Shown here one piece after another: positions 7,828 through 19,118 of a stretch of DNA of 64,000 bases (position 1 is its first letter; each line of letters starts with the position of its first letter). The notes beneath the pieces are model-generated. The model saw only the letters and a program-made list of their open reading frames with translations. It made no database searches and had not been told where the DNA came from. The translations under genes were made by a program, and so were the position numbers. The DNA comes from Pseudomonadota bacterium (lineage in GTDB: Bacteria; Desulfobacterota; Desulfobacteria; Desulfobacterales; Desulfolunaceae): contig JAHIRD010000071.1 in NCBI GenBank assembly GCA_018818835.1, forward strand, positions 1 through 64,000, written 5' to 3'.

Positions 7828-8949
7828 CTATACTTCAATGGCCAGAATGACGATATCGTCTTCCAGCTTTGAAAGGTCCGGGCAAAGGAGTTGTGTGATT
7901 TTTTCCGGGGCCTTTGAAATCGGAACATCATGGGCACTCTGACAGGCCGCAAGCATACGGTCGGCCCCTTCTGACCAGACGATTTTTTTATCGGTGGATT
8001 CGATCAAGCCGTCGGTATACATATAAAAACGGTCACCGGGATTGACAATAAGGGTTTCCTGGCCGAACAGGACATTTTTGAAAATACCGATGACATCCCC
8101 TTCCATTTCAAGGATGCGGGCCTGCCCTGTCACAGGCACATAGCAGACCGGAGGATGGCCCGCACAGATCACACGCATCTGGCGCGTCTTTCGGTTGAGC
8201 CGGGCATAACAGGCCGTGAGGTATTTCCCGGGGGGAAGGATTTCCACCAGAACGTCGTTGATCATTTTGATACTCTCCAGGGGTTGATAAATGGGAGAGC
8301 AATTCTGTTTGAGCAGGCCCTTTACAGATGAGGTCAGATAGCTTGTGCTTATGTCGTGGCCTGAAAAATCAGCCACAAAATAACCGTAAATATCATTTGA
8401 AATGGGGAGTACTTCATAGAAATCTCCACCCGCTTCGTGGAGAGACATATACTGGACACCAAACCGGGCATCGGGGTATTTTTCAGGGGTCGTGAGCATG
8501 GAGGTCTGGGCATCGGAAATCTGCTTGAGCTTATCGGCTTGACTCCGAATCAGGGAGTTGGTTGCAATGGACAGTTTTAAATGTAACCGGACCCGGGCTG
8601 AGACTTCCAGGGGATGAAAGGGTTTGGTGATGTAATCCACGGCACCCAGTTCAAATCCTTCAAGTTTGGCATCGATTTCACTAACACCTGTCAGAAAAAT
8701 GACTGGAATAGAGGCCGTATCGCCTTTGTTTTTAAGCTTTTTTATGACATCAAAACCGTTTTCCCCGGGCATCTGGATATCCAGAAGAATCAGGTCAGGA
8801 TTGTTCGTGCAGGCAGATTCCCTGGCGTCAGGGCCGTTATATGCTTTGAATATGTTGTAACCTTCTTTAGCCAGAGTGGTTTCAAGCAAACGCACGTTTA
8901 ACGGATTGTCATCCACAACCAGTATGGAAAGCGGTGAATTAATATTCAT
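7828..8949 (-). CDS. Response regulator with PP2C/SpoIIE phosphatase output
   Basis: The 373-residue protein has an N-terminal receiver domain (acidic VVDDN pocket, phospho-acceptor Asp57 in LLDIQMPGENGFD, KPFHPLEV with the conserved Lys), a linker helix and a C-terminal PP2C-like phosphatase of the RsbU/SpoIIE type. The phosphatase has EAGGDFYEVLP, VADFSGHDISTSYLT, CAGHPP and YTDGLIES, with a closing LEDDIVILAIE. It probably dephosphorylates a STAS anti-sigma antagonist when phosphorylated by a histidine kinase, opposing the adjacent RsbW-type kinase. I chose the ATG at 8949 (MNINSP) because the receiver begins immediately after it; six more residues are open upstream. Confidence 0.85.
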   Translation of the reverse strand: MNINSPLSILVVDDNPLNVRLLETTLAKEGYNIFKAYNGPDARESACTNNPDLILLDIQMPGENGFDVIKKLKNKGDTASIPVIFLTGVSEIDAKLEGFELGAVDYITKPFHPLEVSARVRLHLKLSIATNSLIRSQADKLKQISDAQTSMLTTPEKYPDARFGVQYMSLHEAGGDFYEVLPISNDIYGYFVADFSGHDISTSYLTSSVKGLLKQNCSPIYQPLESIKMINDVLVEILPPGKYLTACYARLNRKTRQMRVICAGHPPVCYVPVTGQARILEMEGDVIGIFKNVLFGQETLIVNPGDRFYMYTDGLIESTDKKIVWSEGADRMLAACQSAHDVPISKAPEKITQLLCPDLSKLEDDIVILAIEV

Positions 8950-8968
8950 GGTGCTCCTGTTAAGCATG

Positions 8969-9005
8969 TTCCATAACCATCTTTATACGTTTTACGAGTT
9001 CATCA
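8969..9005 (+). repeat. 37-bp dispersed repeat, copy A
   Basis: The block begins TTCCATAACCAT and ends ACGAGTTCATCA. It aligns over 37 bases with copies at 10605-10641 and 20216-20252, with most differences in the middle (about base 13-20). It lies just upstream of the PP2C gene, in its 5' region. Repeats ending GCGAGTTCATCA occur in many Desulfobacterales intergenic regions as far as I recall. Confidence 0.6.
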
Positions 9006-9053
9006 TGTTTTGTCAGGGAAAAGAAAATTAAAATCCTTTCCATCTCTGGTTTT

Positions 9054-9365
9054 TTACATCTGATCTTTGATGCCGGTGATCAAGGCTGTAAGCTCTATAA
9101 TAGCCGGAGCCAGTCCCGTTATATTGTTCTTTCTTGCTTTGTCTTCGATGGTGGCTGATAGACGTGAGATGTCCATAAAACCAAGATTGCCCGCTGATCC
9201 TTTGAGGGAATGGGCCGCATCGGAGACTGCCGCAAAATCGTTTGATGGCAGGGCGCATTCCAGTTTTTTAATGTCCGATACAGCAGTTTCAACAAATATT
9301 TCAACAATTTCGATGAATTCGTCTTCCTCGAGTCCGAGGCTTTCACCCAAGGCCTTGAAATTCAT
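9054..9365 (-). CDS. HPt (histidine phosphotransfer) domain protein
   Basis: This is a 103-residue single-domain HPt protein. The phospho-accepting His52 lies in SDAAHSLKGSAGNLGF, the canonical H-S-L-K-G motif, inside a predicted four-helix bundle. Such proteins relay phosphate between receivers in multistep phosphorelays. The gene is upstream of the receiver-PP2C gene on the same strand, so that receiver is a likely partner; no hybrid histidine kinase is nearby. The ATG at 9365 has a near-perfect AGGAGG five bases before it; an in-frame GTG two codons upstream is unlikely. Confidence 0.83.
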   Translation of the reverse strand: MNFKALGESLGLEEDEFIEIVEIFVETAVSDIKKLECALPSNDFAAVSDAAHSLKGSAGNLGFMDISRLSATIEDKARKNNITGLAPAIIELTALITGIKDQM

Positions 9366-9615
9366 GTGCACCTCCTTCGATGCTGATCTGGGAAATAGGA
9401 AACAGACCCGATATGGTCAGCCGAGTGTATGGTTCATAGATTGGGTCCAACATATCTCTGGGGGTATGTCCACTCGTATGGTTCGGGTTCTTTAAACTAA
9501 GTGTCATCTACAGCAAGCCGACAAAGAAGGATTGCCTTACTACAGGATACATTGAAAAGATCATGGATTATACCGTATGAATTTGTTGTTTGGCAACCAT
9601 TTTAAATGATTTTTC
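9366..9615. other. Divergent intergenic region, no gene seen
   Basis: The 315 bases between the HPt and sahR genes hold no convincing ORF. The left part should carry the HPt promoter on the minus strand. The right end carries the sahR promoter and operator, annotated separately. Confidence 0.4.
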
Positions 9616-9662
9616 TTGACCTGATTGTAGTTTGGCCCTATTATATCAGGAAATCTTGATAT
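9616..9662 (+). promoter_or_regulatory. sahR promoter overlapped by SahR-type operator
   Basis: TTGACC at 9616-9621 is followed after exactly 17 bases by TATTAT at 9639-9644, a good sigma-70 promoter. The palindrome ATATCA-N8-TGATAT (9643-9662) begins inside the -10 element. An ArsR-type repressor bound there would block RNA polymerase, so autoregulation of sahR-ahcY by SahR is likely. More ATAT/GATATAT half-sites follow up to the start codon. Confidence 0.65.
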
Positions 9663-9680
9663 TTAGATATATGGATATAT

Positions 9681-10592
9681 ATGAACAGTCTGAATTATTT
9701 TAAAGCCCTGTCGGATAGCACCAGGATTCGAATTTATAATGTGCTTCAAAAGCACGAACTCAGTGTCAATGAACTGGTGACTCTGATGGATATGGGCCAG
9801 TCCAGAATCTCGCGGCACCTGAAGATCCTGACCGATTCCGGGTTGTTGAAATGCCGGAGAAACGGAGTCTGGGCCTTTTACACATCCCATAAGGGCTCGG
9901 ATATCGCCGTTTTCTCGGAGGCTGTCCAAAGCCTCTTTTCCAAAGAGGCCCCTTTACGTGATGACTGTCGGCGGGCTGAACTTATGATTGAGGAGAGAAG
10001 CGCAAAAACAAGACATTTTTTCAATTCCATTGCCCACAAATGGGATGTATTGAAGAAAGATATCCTGGGCTCCTTTGATATAAACGCCGCCATCCTGGAC
10101 AGTATTGGAGAGACGGACCATGCTGTGGATCTGGGATGCGGAACAGGCGAACTTCTGACCTATTTGACACGGCATGCAGGGCAGGTGATCGGCGTGGACA
10201 GCTCCGCCATGATGCTTGCGGAAGCCCGGAAGCGTTTTTCCCAAGGGAATATTCCGGTGGACCTCAGGTTGGGAGAGCTTGAGCACCTTCCGCTCAAAGA
10301 CAGAGAAGTGGATCTGGCAATTATATCCCTTGCCTTGCACCACCTGTCCGAACCTGAGATAGCCATCAAAGAGGCCCATCGGATTCTAAAGGACCAAGGG
10401 ATCCTGATCATCGCTGAATTTGAACGTCATGATAACGAAATGTTGCGTCAAGAATATGGAGACCGTTGGCTTGGTTTTTCATCGGGAGAAATGAAACAAT
10501 GGATCACGGACAGACTTTTTTCTCTCTGCCAGGTGAAAAGCCACAACCTCAACCAGTCTTTGGTACTAAACATATACACGTGCAATAAATAA
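9681..10592 (+). CDS. sahR: SahR-like ArsR-family regulator with methyltransferase domain
   Basis: The 303-residue protein fuses an N-terminal ArsR winged helix (residues 1-75: FKALSDSTRIRIYNVLQKHELSVNEL, recognition helix SRISRHLKILTDSGLL) to a class I methyltransferase-like domain with SAM/SAH motif DLGCGTGE at 150-157 and ALHHLSEPEIAIKEAHRILK. This is the architecture of SahR, described in Desulfovibrionales and other Proteobacteria as a regulator of methionine-cycle genes that senses S-adenosylhomocysteine. Here the next gene is ahcY, the enzyme that removes SAH, which supports the assignment strongly. The methyltransferase domain is expected to act as a ligand sensor rather than an enzyme. 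The promoter upstream carries a matching palindrome. Confidence 0.85.
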   Translation: MNSLNYFKALSDSTRIRIYNVLQKHELSVNELVTLMDMGQSRISRHLKILTDSGLLKCRRNGVWAFYTSHKGSDIAVFSEAVQSLFSKEAPLRDDCRRAELMIEERSAKTRHFFNSIAHKWDVLKKDILGSFDINAAILDSIGETDHAVDLGCGTGELLTYLTRHAGQVIGVDSSAMMLAEARKRFSQGNIPVDLRLGELEHLPLKDREVDLAIISLALHHLSEPEIAIKEAHRILKDQGILIIAEFERHDNEMLRQEYGDRWLGFSSGEMKQWITDRLFSLCQVKSHNLNQSLVLNIYTCNK

Positions 10593-12092
<1,500 letters not shown>

Positions 12093-12209
12093 TCGTTTTT
12101 AATAAGTCCTATGGGACCTATGGGACCCATAGGACTTATAATGTATTTCAATCGGCGTCAAAGACCATAGGTCTTATAGGTCCCATGAGTCCTATAAGTC
12201 CCATGGCCC
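12093..12209. repeat. TCCYATAAG/GGACC repeat array with 14-bp stem
   Basis: The gap between the convergent ahcY and transketolase genes is filled with short variants of TAAGTCC-TATGGGACC. ATAAGTCCTATGGG (12102-12115) is repeated exactly in inverted orientation at 12126-12139, giving a 14-bp stem with a 10-base loop; further partial inverted copies follow to 12205. Similar arrays lie at 32038-32095 and 33197-33255. It may serve as a bidirectional transcript end, though no T-run follows. Confidence 0.65.
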
Positions 12210-14222
12210 CTATTTTTCTTTGCCCATCAAAGCCAGAGTTTTTTCAACCACATTATCCACAGAAAATCCGTATTCTTTCAGCACTTTTGATCCGGGTGCC
12301 GACGTTCCGTATTTCTCGATGCTGATGATCACCCCGTCATCGCCCACGTATTTTTCCCATCCCATGGCGATACCGGCTTCAACAGCCACTCTTTTCTTCA
12401 CGTTGGGGAGAAGGATCCATTCTTTGTAATTATCCTGGTTCATTTCAAAAAGTTCCCAGCTGGGCATGCTGACCACCCGGGCTTTGATCCCTTTGGTTGC
12501 AAGAACATCCGCAGCCTGGTCAATGAGGTGGACTTCAGAGCCCGATGCCATGAGAATGACATCCGGTGTGCCTTCGGTGTTTTTAAGGATGTAGGCTCCG
12601 CTTCTGACTGAACCTTCGGCCTGGCTTCGATCAAGGATGGGCAGTTTCTGGCGGCTCATTAGAAGGGCACTGGGGCCATCGGTGAGACGAAGGGCGATGG
12701 TCCAGGCATCCCGGGTTTCAGTGGCATCGGCGGGACGGATCACGGTCAGGCCGGGAATGGTCCTCAAGGATGCCAGGTGCTCAACGGGCTGATGGGTGGG
12801 GCCGTCTTCGCCCACCGCCACACTGTCGTGGGTGAATACGTAAATCAGGGGCAGCCCCATGAGGCTGGCCACACGGATGGCCGGGCGCATGTAGTCGGCA
12901 AAGGCCAGGAAGGTTCCGCCATAGGGCCGGACACCGCCGTGGACAAACATACCGGCCATGATGGCACCCATGGCATGCTCACGCACACCAAACCTGATAT
13001 TCCGGCCATCGTAGCTGGTCTTTTGAAATTCATGGGAACAGGTGAGGTAGGTCTTGTTTGACGGAGCAAGGTCCGCCGAACCGCCGATCAGGCAGGGAAG
13101 CTTTTCCGCAATGGCGTTTAATACTTTTCCGGATGCTGCCCGGGTTGCCATGGCACTGTCTTCCGGTTTAAATTCAGGGAGGTTCTGATCCCAGCCAAAT
13201 GTCAGAAAGCCGCTGATTCCGTCAACCCACTGGTTGGTCAGCTCGGGGAACGCTTTGGAATAGGTGTTAAATGTTTTCTGCCACTGGTTTTCTTGCTCTG
13301 CCCCTTTATCGATGCATGCCCTGAAAACAGACGCAGCTTCTTCGGGAATCAGGAAGGATGCGTCTTCGGGCCAGCCCAGGTTTTTTTTGGTCAGACGGAT
13401 TTCTTCATCACCCAGAGGGGAACCATGGGCATCGGGACTGTCCTGCATATTGGGGCTGCCAAAGGCGATATGGGTTCTCAGGAGAAGCAGACTGGGCTTT
13501 TCATTCTGGCTTTTAGCTTTGTTCAAGGCCGCGTCGATCTGGTCAGGATCATTGCCGTTTTCAACCTTGATGGTGTTCCAGCCGTATGCATTGAACCGTG
13601 CTTGAACATCTTCGGTAAAGGCGATGTCCGTTGAGCCTTCAATGGAGATTTTATTGTCGTCATACAGGCAGATCAGTTTTGATAAGGCCAGATGGCCGGC
13701 AAGGGAGACGGCTTCGGAAGCGATCCCTTCCATCATGTCTCCGTCTCCACACATCACATAGGTGTAATGATCGACAATGTCATGGCCTGGTTTGTTGTAC
13801 ACGGCGGCAAGATGTCTTTCTGTCATGGCCATGCCCACGGCATTGGCAACACCCTGGCCCAGAGGACCCGTGGTGACTTCCACGCCATTGGTATGTTTGT
13901 ATTCGGGATGTCCGGGTGTTTTGCTGCCCCATTGCCTGAAATTTTTGATATCGTCCAGGCTCAGGCCATAACCGGTCAGGTGAAGAAGGCTGTACAACAG
14001 CATGGAGGCATGCCCTCCGGATAGGACAAAGCGGTCACGGTCCGGCCAAGCCGAGTTTTTTGGATTGTGTTTAAGGTGTCGGGTCCACAGAACATATGCA
14101 GCGGGAGCAAGACCCATGGGCGCACCCGGATGACCAGAGTTGGCTTTCTGGACCGCATCCATGGAAAGGGTTCGTATGGTGTTGATGCAGAGGTCATCAC
14201 GCGTTTTCCGGGTTTCTGTCAT
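12210..14222 (-). CDS. tkt: Transketolase
   Basis: Transketolase moves two-carbon ketol units between sugar phosphates with thiamine diphosphate and Mg2+. The 670-residue length is standard. Features in order are the N-terminal [35 protein letters not shown], the ThDP/Mg motif CGDGDMMEG with NKISIEG, the pyrimidine domain [15 protein letters not shown] with the catalytic Glu, [23 protein letters not shown] and C-terminal GWEKYVG. It is a single gene convergent with ahcY; nothing nearby belongs to the pentose phosphate pathway. In a sulfate reducer it mainly supplies pentoses and erythrose-4-phosphate. Confidence 0.96.
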   Translation of the reverse strand: MTETRKTRDDLCINTIRTLSMDAVQKANSGHPGAPMGLAPAAYVLWTRHLKHNPKNSAWPDRDRFVLSGGHASMLLYSLLHLTGYGLSLDDIKNFRQWGSKTPGHPEYKHTNGVEVTTGPLGQGVANAVGMAMTERHLAAVYNKPGHDIVDHYTYVMCGDGDMMEGIASEAVSLAGHLALSKLICLYDDNKISIEGSTDIAFTEDVQARFNAYGWNTIKVENGNDPDQIDAALNKAKSQNEKPSLLLLRTHIAFGSPNMQDSPDAHGSPLGDEEIRLTKKNLGWPEDASFLIPEEAASVFRACIDKGAEQENQWQKTFNTYSKAFPELTNQWVDGISGFLTFGWDQNLPEFKPEDSAMATRAASGKVLNAIAEKLPCLIGGSADLAPSNKTYLTCSHEFQKTSYDGRNIRFGVREHAMGAIMAGMFVHGGVRPYGGTFLAFADYMRPAIRVASLMGLPLIYVFTHDSVAVGEDGPTHQPVEHLASLRTIPGLTVIRPADATETRDAWTIALRLTDGPSALLMSRQKLPILDRSQAEGSVRSGAYILKNTEGTPDVILMASGSEVHLIDQAADVLATKGIKARVVSMPSWELFEMNQDNYKEWILLPNVKKRVAVEAGIAMGWEKYVGDDGVIISIEKYGTSAPGSKVLKEYGFSVDNVVEKTLALMGKEK

Positions 14223-14288
14223 GGTGGTTTTTCTCCTTACATGGTGAATGTTTGAATCATTGTCTGATGGTATTATAACGTTTACTTT

Positions 14289-15176
14289 TTATAAAGCTCT
14301 CAAGTGCTCAGGTTTCAGTGAAATTTTTCCGGCCAGAGCCTTTTCAATCATTTCAAGGGTCTTATTTTTGTCTCCCGGAAGTTTGGCCTTGATGGGCAGG
14401 TAATTTGACGCATGGTTTGAATGGAACATGCCGTTGGATAGATGGGTGGACGAGATCATCACTCCAAGTTCCTGCAAAAGTTCCTTGGCTTCCAGCACCG
14501 GGAACTTTCCGGCCAGATGGTCCTTGTAAAGGGGTGTGCCCGGAGTGAGCATCAGGCTCAAGGCACCCACAAACTCGGGGTCAATGGCCGAAAGGACCCG
14601 CCCTGTTTCCCGGGCATGCTCCATGGAACGTTCCCGACCGGCTATGCCCAGAAGCACTGTGACGGATAATTTTATCCCGGCCTGTCTGATTTTTCGGCCC
14701 ATATCGATCATGCGCCCCGAATCAGCCCCTTTGTTGATCCGTGAAAGGGTTACATCATCACCGGACTCAAGGCCCATGTAAGCGATGGTAAGGCCAAGAG
14801 CCTTGAGCTCTTTGAGCTCTTCCACGGTTTTTTTGCTGATACTTTTGGTGTTGGCGTACGTCCCCACCCGTGTGACCCAGGGCAGTCGGCGTTTGATTTC
14901 TCCGAGAATACGGATTAACCGCTTCTGGGGAATGATCAGGGCATCTCCGTCACAGAGAAACAGGCGGTCACTGCGGCGGTGGTTTTTTGCGGCATACTCG
15001 ATATCCGCCATGATCTGCTGGTCAGATTTGATTTTAAAAATTCGTTTTTCCTTGTACATTTCGCAGAATGTACATTTGTTGTGCGAGCATCCCACGGTCA
15101 CCTGGAGAAGGATGCTGTAAGCTTCTGACGGGGGCCTGAAAATCATCCCCTCGTAATGCATGCCGTCATAATTCAT
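14289..15176 (-). CDS. Radical SAM protein, CX4CX2C type
   Basis: The 295-residue protein starts MNYDGMHYEGMIFRPPSEAYS and has the SAM cluster Cys at 30, 35 and 38 in GCSHNKCTFCEMY, so the spacing is CX4CX2C rather than the common CX3CX2C. The spacing recurs in an Elp3/MiaB-like family with similar TVGCSHNKCTFC starts. SAM-binding features follow (LFLCDGDALI, RVGTYANTKS, LTIAYMGLESGDDVTLSRINKGA, VTVLLGIAGRER, LTPGTPLYKD). No accessory cluster domain is seen at the C-terminus. The function is unknown. It stands alone between transketolase and htpG. Confidence 0.8.
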   Translation of the reverse strand: MNYDGMHYEGMIFRPPSEAYSILLQVTVGCSHNKCTFCEMYKEKRIFKIKSDQQIMADIEYAAKNHRRSDRLFLCDGDALIIPQKRLIRILGEIKRRLPWVTRVGTYANTKSISKKTVEELKELKALGLTIAYMGLESGDDVTLSRINKGADSGRMIDMGRKIRQAGIKLSVTVLLGIAGRERSMEHARETGRVLSAIDPEFVGALSLMLTPGTPLYKDHLAGKFPVLEAKELLQELGVMISSTHLSNGMFHSNHASNYLPIKAKLPGDKNKTLEMIEKALAGKISLKPEHLRAL

Positions 15177-15493
15177 AAAAAAAACTCCTGTATAAATACA
15201 TCTTAACCCGTGTTCAATAAGGTGAAGGTATTCATTTGATTAACAAAAATATCCGTACCTTATTACATCATGAACCGGCCTGGACGCAACACATTTATAG
15301 ACATTTGTCCATCCGTGTCTGTGGTACTATTATTGCCCTGGGACTTGACATTTGGAAAAAGTGTACAAAATTATTCTATATTTCTTGAGGCGCAGGGTCG
15401 TGCCGAAGCCCCGAAGTAAACAAAATAAGATCATCATATGAACGTTTTGAAAACGTTATCGTTATTATGCATAAAAAAAGGACAGGAGTTGAC
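15177..15493. promoter_or_regulatory. htpG upstream region: promoter and 17-bp palindrome
   Basis: TTGACA at 15345-15350 is followed after 18 bases by AATTAT (15369-15374), a reasonable sigma-70-type promoter for htpG. At 15441-15457, AACGTTTT-G-AAAACGTT is a perfect 17-base palindrome between this promoter and the start codon, a plausible repressor site. No CIRCE element (TTAGCACTC-N9-GAGTGCTAA) is present. Confidence 0.45.
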
Positions 15494-17416
15494 ATGGAAA
15501 AAAAAGAAACACGACAATTTAAAACAGAAGTTCAGCAATTAATGAATCTCATTGTAAATTCCCTTTATTCCCACCAGGAAATTTTTTTGAGGGAACTGAT
15601 TTCCAATTCATCCGATGCCCTGGATAAATTGCGTTTTAAGGCACAGACCGAGCCGGACATCATTGGCGATGATCCGGATCTCCACATTCGGATCAGCACC
15701 GATAAAGACAAAAACACCATTGAAATATCCGATAACGGCATCGGGATGACCTATGACGAAGTCAATGAAAACATTGGAACCATTGCCAAAAGCGGAACCG
15801 CAGCATTCATGGCTGCGCTTGAAGAGGCCAAGAAAAAAGACAGTTTGTCGCCTGAACTGATCGGTCAGTTTGGCGTGGGGTTCTACAGCTCCTTTATTGT
15901 GGCTGATAAAGTGGTGCTGGTGACCAAAGCAGCGGGCAATGCCAAAGCGGTTCTCTGGGAATCCACAGGTGACGGGTCTTACACCATTGAAGAAACGGAA
16001 AAGGAAAAACGCGGGACAAGCATCACCCTTTATCTTAAGAAAATGGATGAAGAGGGCGACGATTATACCGATGAATGGACCCTTCGACGCATTGTTAAAA
16101 AACATTCTGATTTTGTGAATTATCCCATCCTGATGAATGTGGAAAAAACCGAGCCTCTTCCCGAAGATCAGATCATCAAGGACAAAGATGGCAAGCCCAT
16201 CGGAGATACCACAAAAAAAGTTCAAGTGGACGACACCTTGAATTCCATGAAAGCCATCTGGGCAAGGGACAAGGATGATGTCACCGATGAAGAACATGAA
16301 GAATTCTACAAGCATCTGAGCCATGACTGGAATCCCCCCCTTGAACGCCTGCACATGAAATTCGAGGGAACAACCGAGTACACGGCGCTTCTTTATATTC
16401 CTTCAAAAGCACCCTTTGACATGTTTTACAAAGATCGTAAAAATGGTATGCATTTATACTGTAAACGCGTCTTTATCATGGATGACTGCAAGGAACTCAT
16501 GCCCGAATATCTTGCCTTCATCAACGGGGTTGTTGACGCACCGGATCTTAACTTGAATGTCAGTCGTGAAATCCTTCAGCAGAATCGACTGGTCACCAAT
16601 ATCAGAAAAAATCTTGTTAAAAAGCTTTTCGATGTTTTTTCCAAAATGGACAAGGAAAAATATGACAATTTCTTCATGGAATTCGGTCAGGCCATAAAAT
16701 CAGGAATTCCCATGGATTTTGAAAACAAGGACAAGCTGGCCCATCTTATCCGGTATAAAACCACCCGGTCCCAAGGGAAGCTCGCATCCCTTAAAGACTA
16801 TATTGAAGGCATGAAAGAAGGGCAGGAATTCATTTATTACATCACCGGTGAAAATCTTTCGGCGCTGATGAACAGCCCCCATTTGGAAGCCCTCAAGGAA
16901 AAAGACTATGAAGTCCTTCTGATGACGGATCCCGTGGATGAATGGGTGGTTCAGAATCTCACGGAATATGAGGGGAAAAAACTGAAGAGCGCTGAAAAAG
17001 GTGATCTCGATATTGATAAAGTTGATGACACGAAAAAAGAAGAATATTCAAAACTTTTTGACTTCATCAAAAGCAAACTGGATGAGCAGGTCAAAGAAGT
17101 GAAGGTGTCTTCCAGGCTGAAAAATTCCGTATCCTGTTTATCCGGAGATGATTACGGAATGAGCGCTTACATGGAAAAAATCATGAAGTCAACGGGTCAG
17201 GAGATGCCTAAACAGAAGCGGGTTTTGGAACTCAATATTAATCATCCCGTAATGACCCGAATGAAAACCCTTTTTGAAACCGATACCAAGAACAGCATCC
17301 TTGTGGACTACTGCCATCTGTTTTTGGATATGGCCATCATCAGTGAGGGTGGGAAAATCGATGATCCAGCAGACTTTTCAAAACGCGTGGGAGATTTGAT
17401 GACAAAGGCCATTTAA
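15494..17416 (+). CDS. htpG: Chaperone HtpG (bacterial Hsp90)
   Basis: HtpG is the dimeric ATP-driven Hsp90 chaperone of the cytoplasm. The 640-residue protein from ATG 15494 (AGGAG upstream) has the GHKL ATPase: [28 protein letters not shown] and [11 protein letters not shown]; the middle domain with [11 protein letters not shown]; and a C-terminal dimer domain ending near GDLMTKAI. An upstream in-frame ATG nine codons earlier lacks a ribosome-binding site. It is monocistronic, followed by a hairpin. The palindrome at 15441 hints at regulation by a dedicated repressor. Confidence 0.96.
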   Translation: MEKKETRQFKTEVQQLMNLIVNSLYSHQEIFLRELISNSSDALDKLRFKAQTEPDIIGDDPDLHIRISTDKDKNTIEISDNGIGMTYDEVNENIGTIAKSGTAAFMAALEEAKKKDSLSPELIGQFGVGFYSSFIVADKVVLVTKAAGNAKAVLWESTGDGSYTIEETEKEKRGTSITLYLKKMDEEGDDYTDEWTLRRIVKKHSDFVNYPILMNVEKTEPLPEDQIIKDKDGKPIGDTTKKVQVDDTLNSMKAIWARDKDDVTDEEHEEFYKHLSHDWNPPLERLHMKFEGTTEYTALLYIPSKAPFDMFYKDRKNGMHLYCKRVFIMDDCKELMPEYLAFINGVVDAPDLNLNVSREILQQNRLVTNIRKNLVKKLFDVFSKMDKEKYDNFFMEFGQAIKSGIPMDFENKDKLAHLIRYKTTRSQGKLASLKDYIEGMKEGQEFIYYITGENLSALMNSPHLEALKEKDYEVLLMTDPVDEWVVQNLTEYEGKKLKSAEKGDLDIDKVDDTKKEEYSKLFDFIKSKLDEQVKEVKVSSRLKNSVSCLSGDDYGMSAYMEKIMKSTGQEMPKQKRVLELNINHPVMTRMKTLFETDTKNSILVDYCHLFLDMAIISEGGKIDDPADFSKRVGDLMTKAI

Positions 17417-17489
17417 TCGAAAAAGCCTTGGCTTGGAGGATTGACATCTTCTTTTGCTTGTAATACCGTCATTCACATATGATTGATCT

Positions 17490-17527
17490 GCCGCCTTTCA
17501 CCCTTGAAAGGCGGCTATCTTTGTTTG
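17490..17527 (+). terminator. htpG terminator hairpin
   Basis: GCCGCCTTTC (17490-17499) pairs perfectly with GAAAGGCGGC (17506-17515) around a six-base loop, followed by TATCTTTGTTT. It lies about 75 bases after the htpG stop. Confidence 0.7.
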
Positions 17528-17616
17528 GAGCTCCGGTCAGAAAAACAGACATCGGGGCGGTAATCCCACAAACGTTTCGATGATGACTTGAACGGGTGTC
17601 ATTCATGTGGATTGAT

Positions 17617-18069
17617 ATGAAGAAATTGGTTTTGGGTGTCAAGAGGCTTAGTTACGGCCTCGTCATCATGTTTATTCTTTCGGGAACAGCAAATGCACAG
17701 CGACTCAGCGTCTCTGTAAATTCGGCGAATGTCCGTATCGGACCCGGAACGACATACGATATTGCATGGGAAAATCTTGATAAAAATTACCCCCTTCTTG
17801 TGTTGGATCAAAAAGATGGCTGGTACTACATCCGGGATTATGAGGATGATGTGGGCTGGATTCATGAGTCCACGGTGTCTGCCCAGGATTCGGTAATCAC
17901 AAAAAAAGATAACTGCAATGTGCGTTCGGGCCCTGGAACCGGTACTCCCGTTGTTTTTGTGGTCAATAATGGCGTACCGTTCAAGGTTCTAAAACGAGAG
18001 GGGCAATGGATCAACATTCAGCATTCGGACGGAGACTCGGGGTGGGTTCATGAGGCCCTTGTCTGGTAG
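17617..18069 (+). CDS. Periplasmic SH3-domain protein
   Basis: The protein has about 150 residues from the ATG at 17617. A signal peptide covers roughly the first 28 residues (KKLVLGVKRLSYGLVIMFIL, cleavage near ANA-Q). Two bacterial SH3 (SH3b) repeats follow, each with NVRxGPGTxxx: NVRIGPGTTYD with YIRDYEDDVGWIHES, then NVRSGPGTGTP with INIQHSDGDSGWVHEA. Such domains bind peptidoglycan or cell-wall peptides. A start seven codons upstream is open but would place extra residues before the basic region. It lies 14 bases before the PfkB kinase gene. Confidence 0.8.
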   Translation: MKKLVLGVKRLSYGLVIMFILSGTANAQRLSVSVNSANVRIGPGTTYDIAWENLDKNYPLLVLDQKDGWYYIRDYEDDVGWIHESTVSAQDSVITKKDNCNVRSGPGTGTPVVFVVNNGVPFKVLKREGQWINIQHSDGDSGWVHEALVW

Positions 18070-18083
18070 AAAAGGATAGATAA

Positions 18084-19076
18084 ATGACAGGAAAAACAGA
18101 TGCACATGGAAAACGCATCGTGGGTATCGGATCGGCTTTGATTGATGTGCTTGCCCAGGTTAGTCAGGATTTTTTGAATGATATCAGTGATGTCAAGGGC
18201 GGCATGACTCTGGTCGAAAGCGCGTTTATCGATGACGTGATCAGCAGACTGCCTGTGAAGCCGGACATTGTGCCGGGCGGGTCGGCCTGTAATACGATTA
18301 TCGGCATCGGACGACTGGGCGGTAATGGCAGCTTTGTAGGTCAATGCGGCGAGGATGACTTTGGCGCGCTGTTTGAGCAAGGCCTTTTGAACAGCGGAGT
18401 AAAGCCCCAGCTTTTCAAGTCCAAGACCCCCACCGGACGAGTGGTTTCACTGATAACTCCGGATGCTCAGCGTTCCATGTTTACCTATCTGGGTGCTTCA
18501 GCGGAAATGAATCCGGCACTGATTACGGAACAATGTTTTGCCGGTGCATCGGTTGTCATGATGGAAGGGTATCTCCTTTTTAATCAAGAGCTGATGATGG
18601 CAGCCCTGAATGGGGCAAAAAAAGCCGGAGCCAGGATTGCCCTTGATCTTGCAAGTTTTACGGTGGTTGAGCAATCTTTGGATTTTTTAAAGGAAAATGT
18701 TCTGGAATCTATTGATATTCTGATCGCCAATGAAGACGAAGCCAAAGCATTCACAGGCTTTTCCGATGAAGCAAAGGCTTTGGACACCTTGGCAGCGCAC
18801 GCTGACATCGCCGTTCTTAAAGTGGGAGCTCGGGGAAGTTATATTTCCCACCATGGAGAAACAGTGAGAGTCGATCCTGTAAAAGGGAATGCCCCCGTGG
18901 ACACAACGGGAGCCGGAGATCTCTGGGCCGCTGGTTTTTTATATGGACTTACCCAGGGGTATTCCATGGAAAAATGCGGAGCCCTTGCTTCGTCATGTGG
19001 GTATGAGGTGTGTCAGGTGACGGGGGCAAGTATTCCTGATGATGGATGGCGTAGAATTAAAACACGACTAGTGTGA
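18084..19076 (+). CDS. PfkB-family kinase, probably adenosine kinase-like
   Basis: The 330-residue protein is a ribokinase/PfkB-fold kinase: N-terminal GIGSALIDVL, the substrate glycine loop PGGSACNTIIGIGRLGG, FVGQCGEDDFG, LIANEDEAKAFTG, and the ATP/anion-hole signature DTTGAGDLWAAGFLYGL with catalytic Asp near residue 279. The family phosphorylates sugars or nucleosides. Homologues in Deltaproteobacteria are usually annotated adenosine kinase. That would suit disposal of adenosine made by AhcY encoded upstream, but the gene is not linked to ahcY and specificity cannot be read from sequence. Confidence 0.83.
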   Translation: MTGKTDAHGKRIVGIGSALIDVLAQVSQDFLNDISDVKGGMTLVESAFIDDVISRLPVKPDIVPGGSACNTIIGIGRLGGNGSFVGQCGEDDFGALFEQGLLNSGVKPQLFKSKTPTGRVVSLITPDAQRSMFTYLGASAEMNPALITEQCFAGASVVMMEGYLLFNQELMMAALNGAKKAGARIALDLASFTVVEQSLDFLKENVLESIDILIANEDEAKAFTGFSDEAKALDTLAAHADIAVLKVGARGSYISHHGETVRVDPVKGNAPVDTTGAGDLWAAGFLYGLTQGYSMEKCGALASSCGYEVCQVTGASIPDDGWRRIKTRLV

Positions 19077-19118
19077 TGATTATGGCATGTTTTTTATGAA
19101 AGTGATTAGGGAGGAAAA

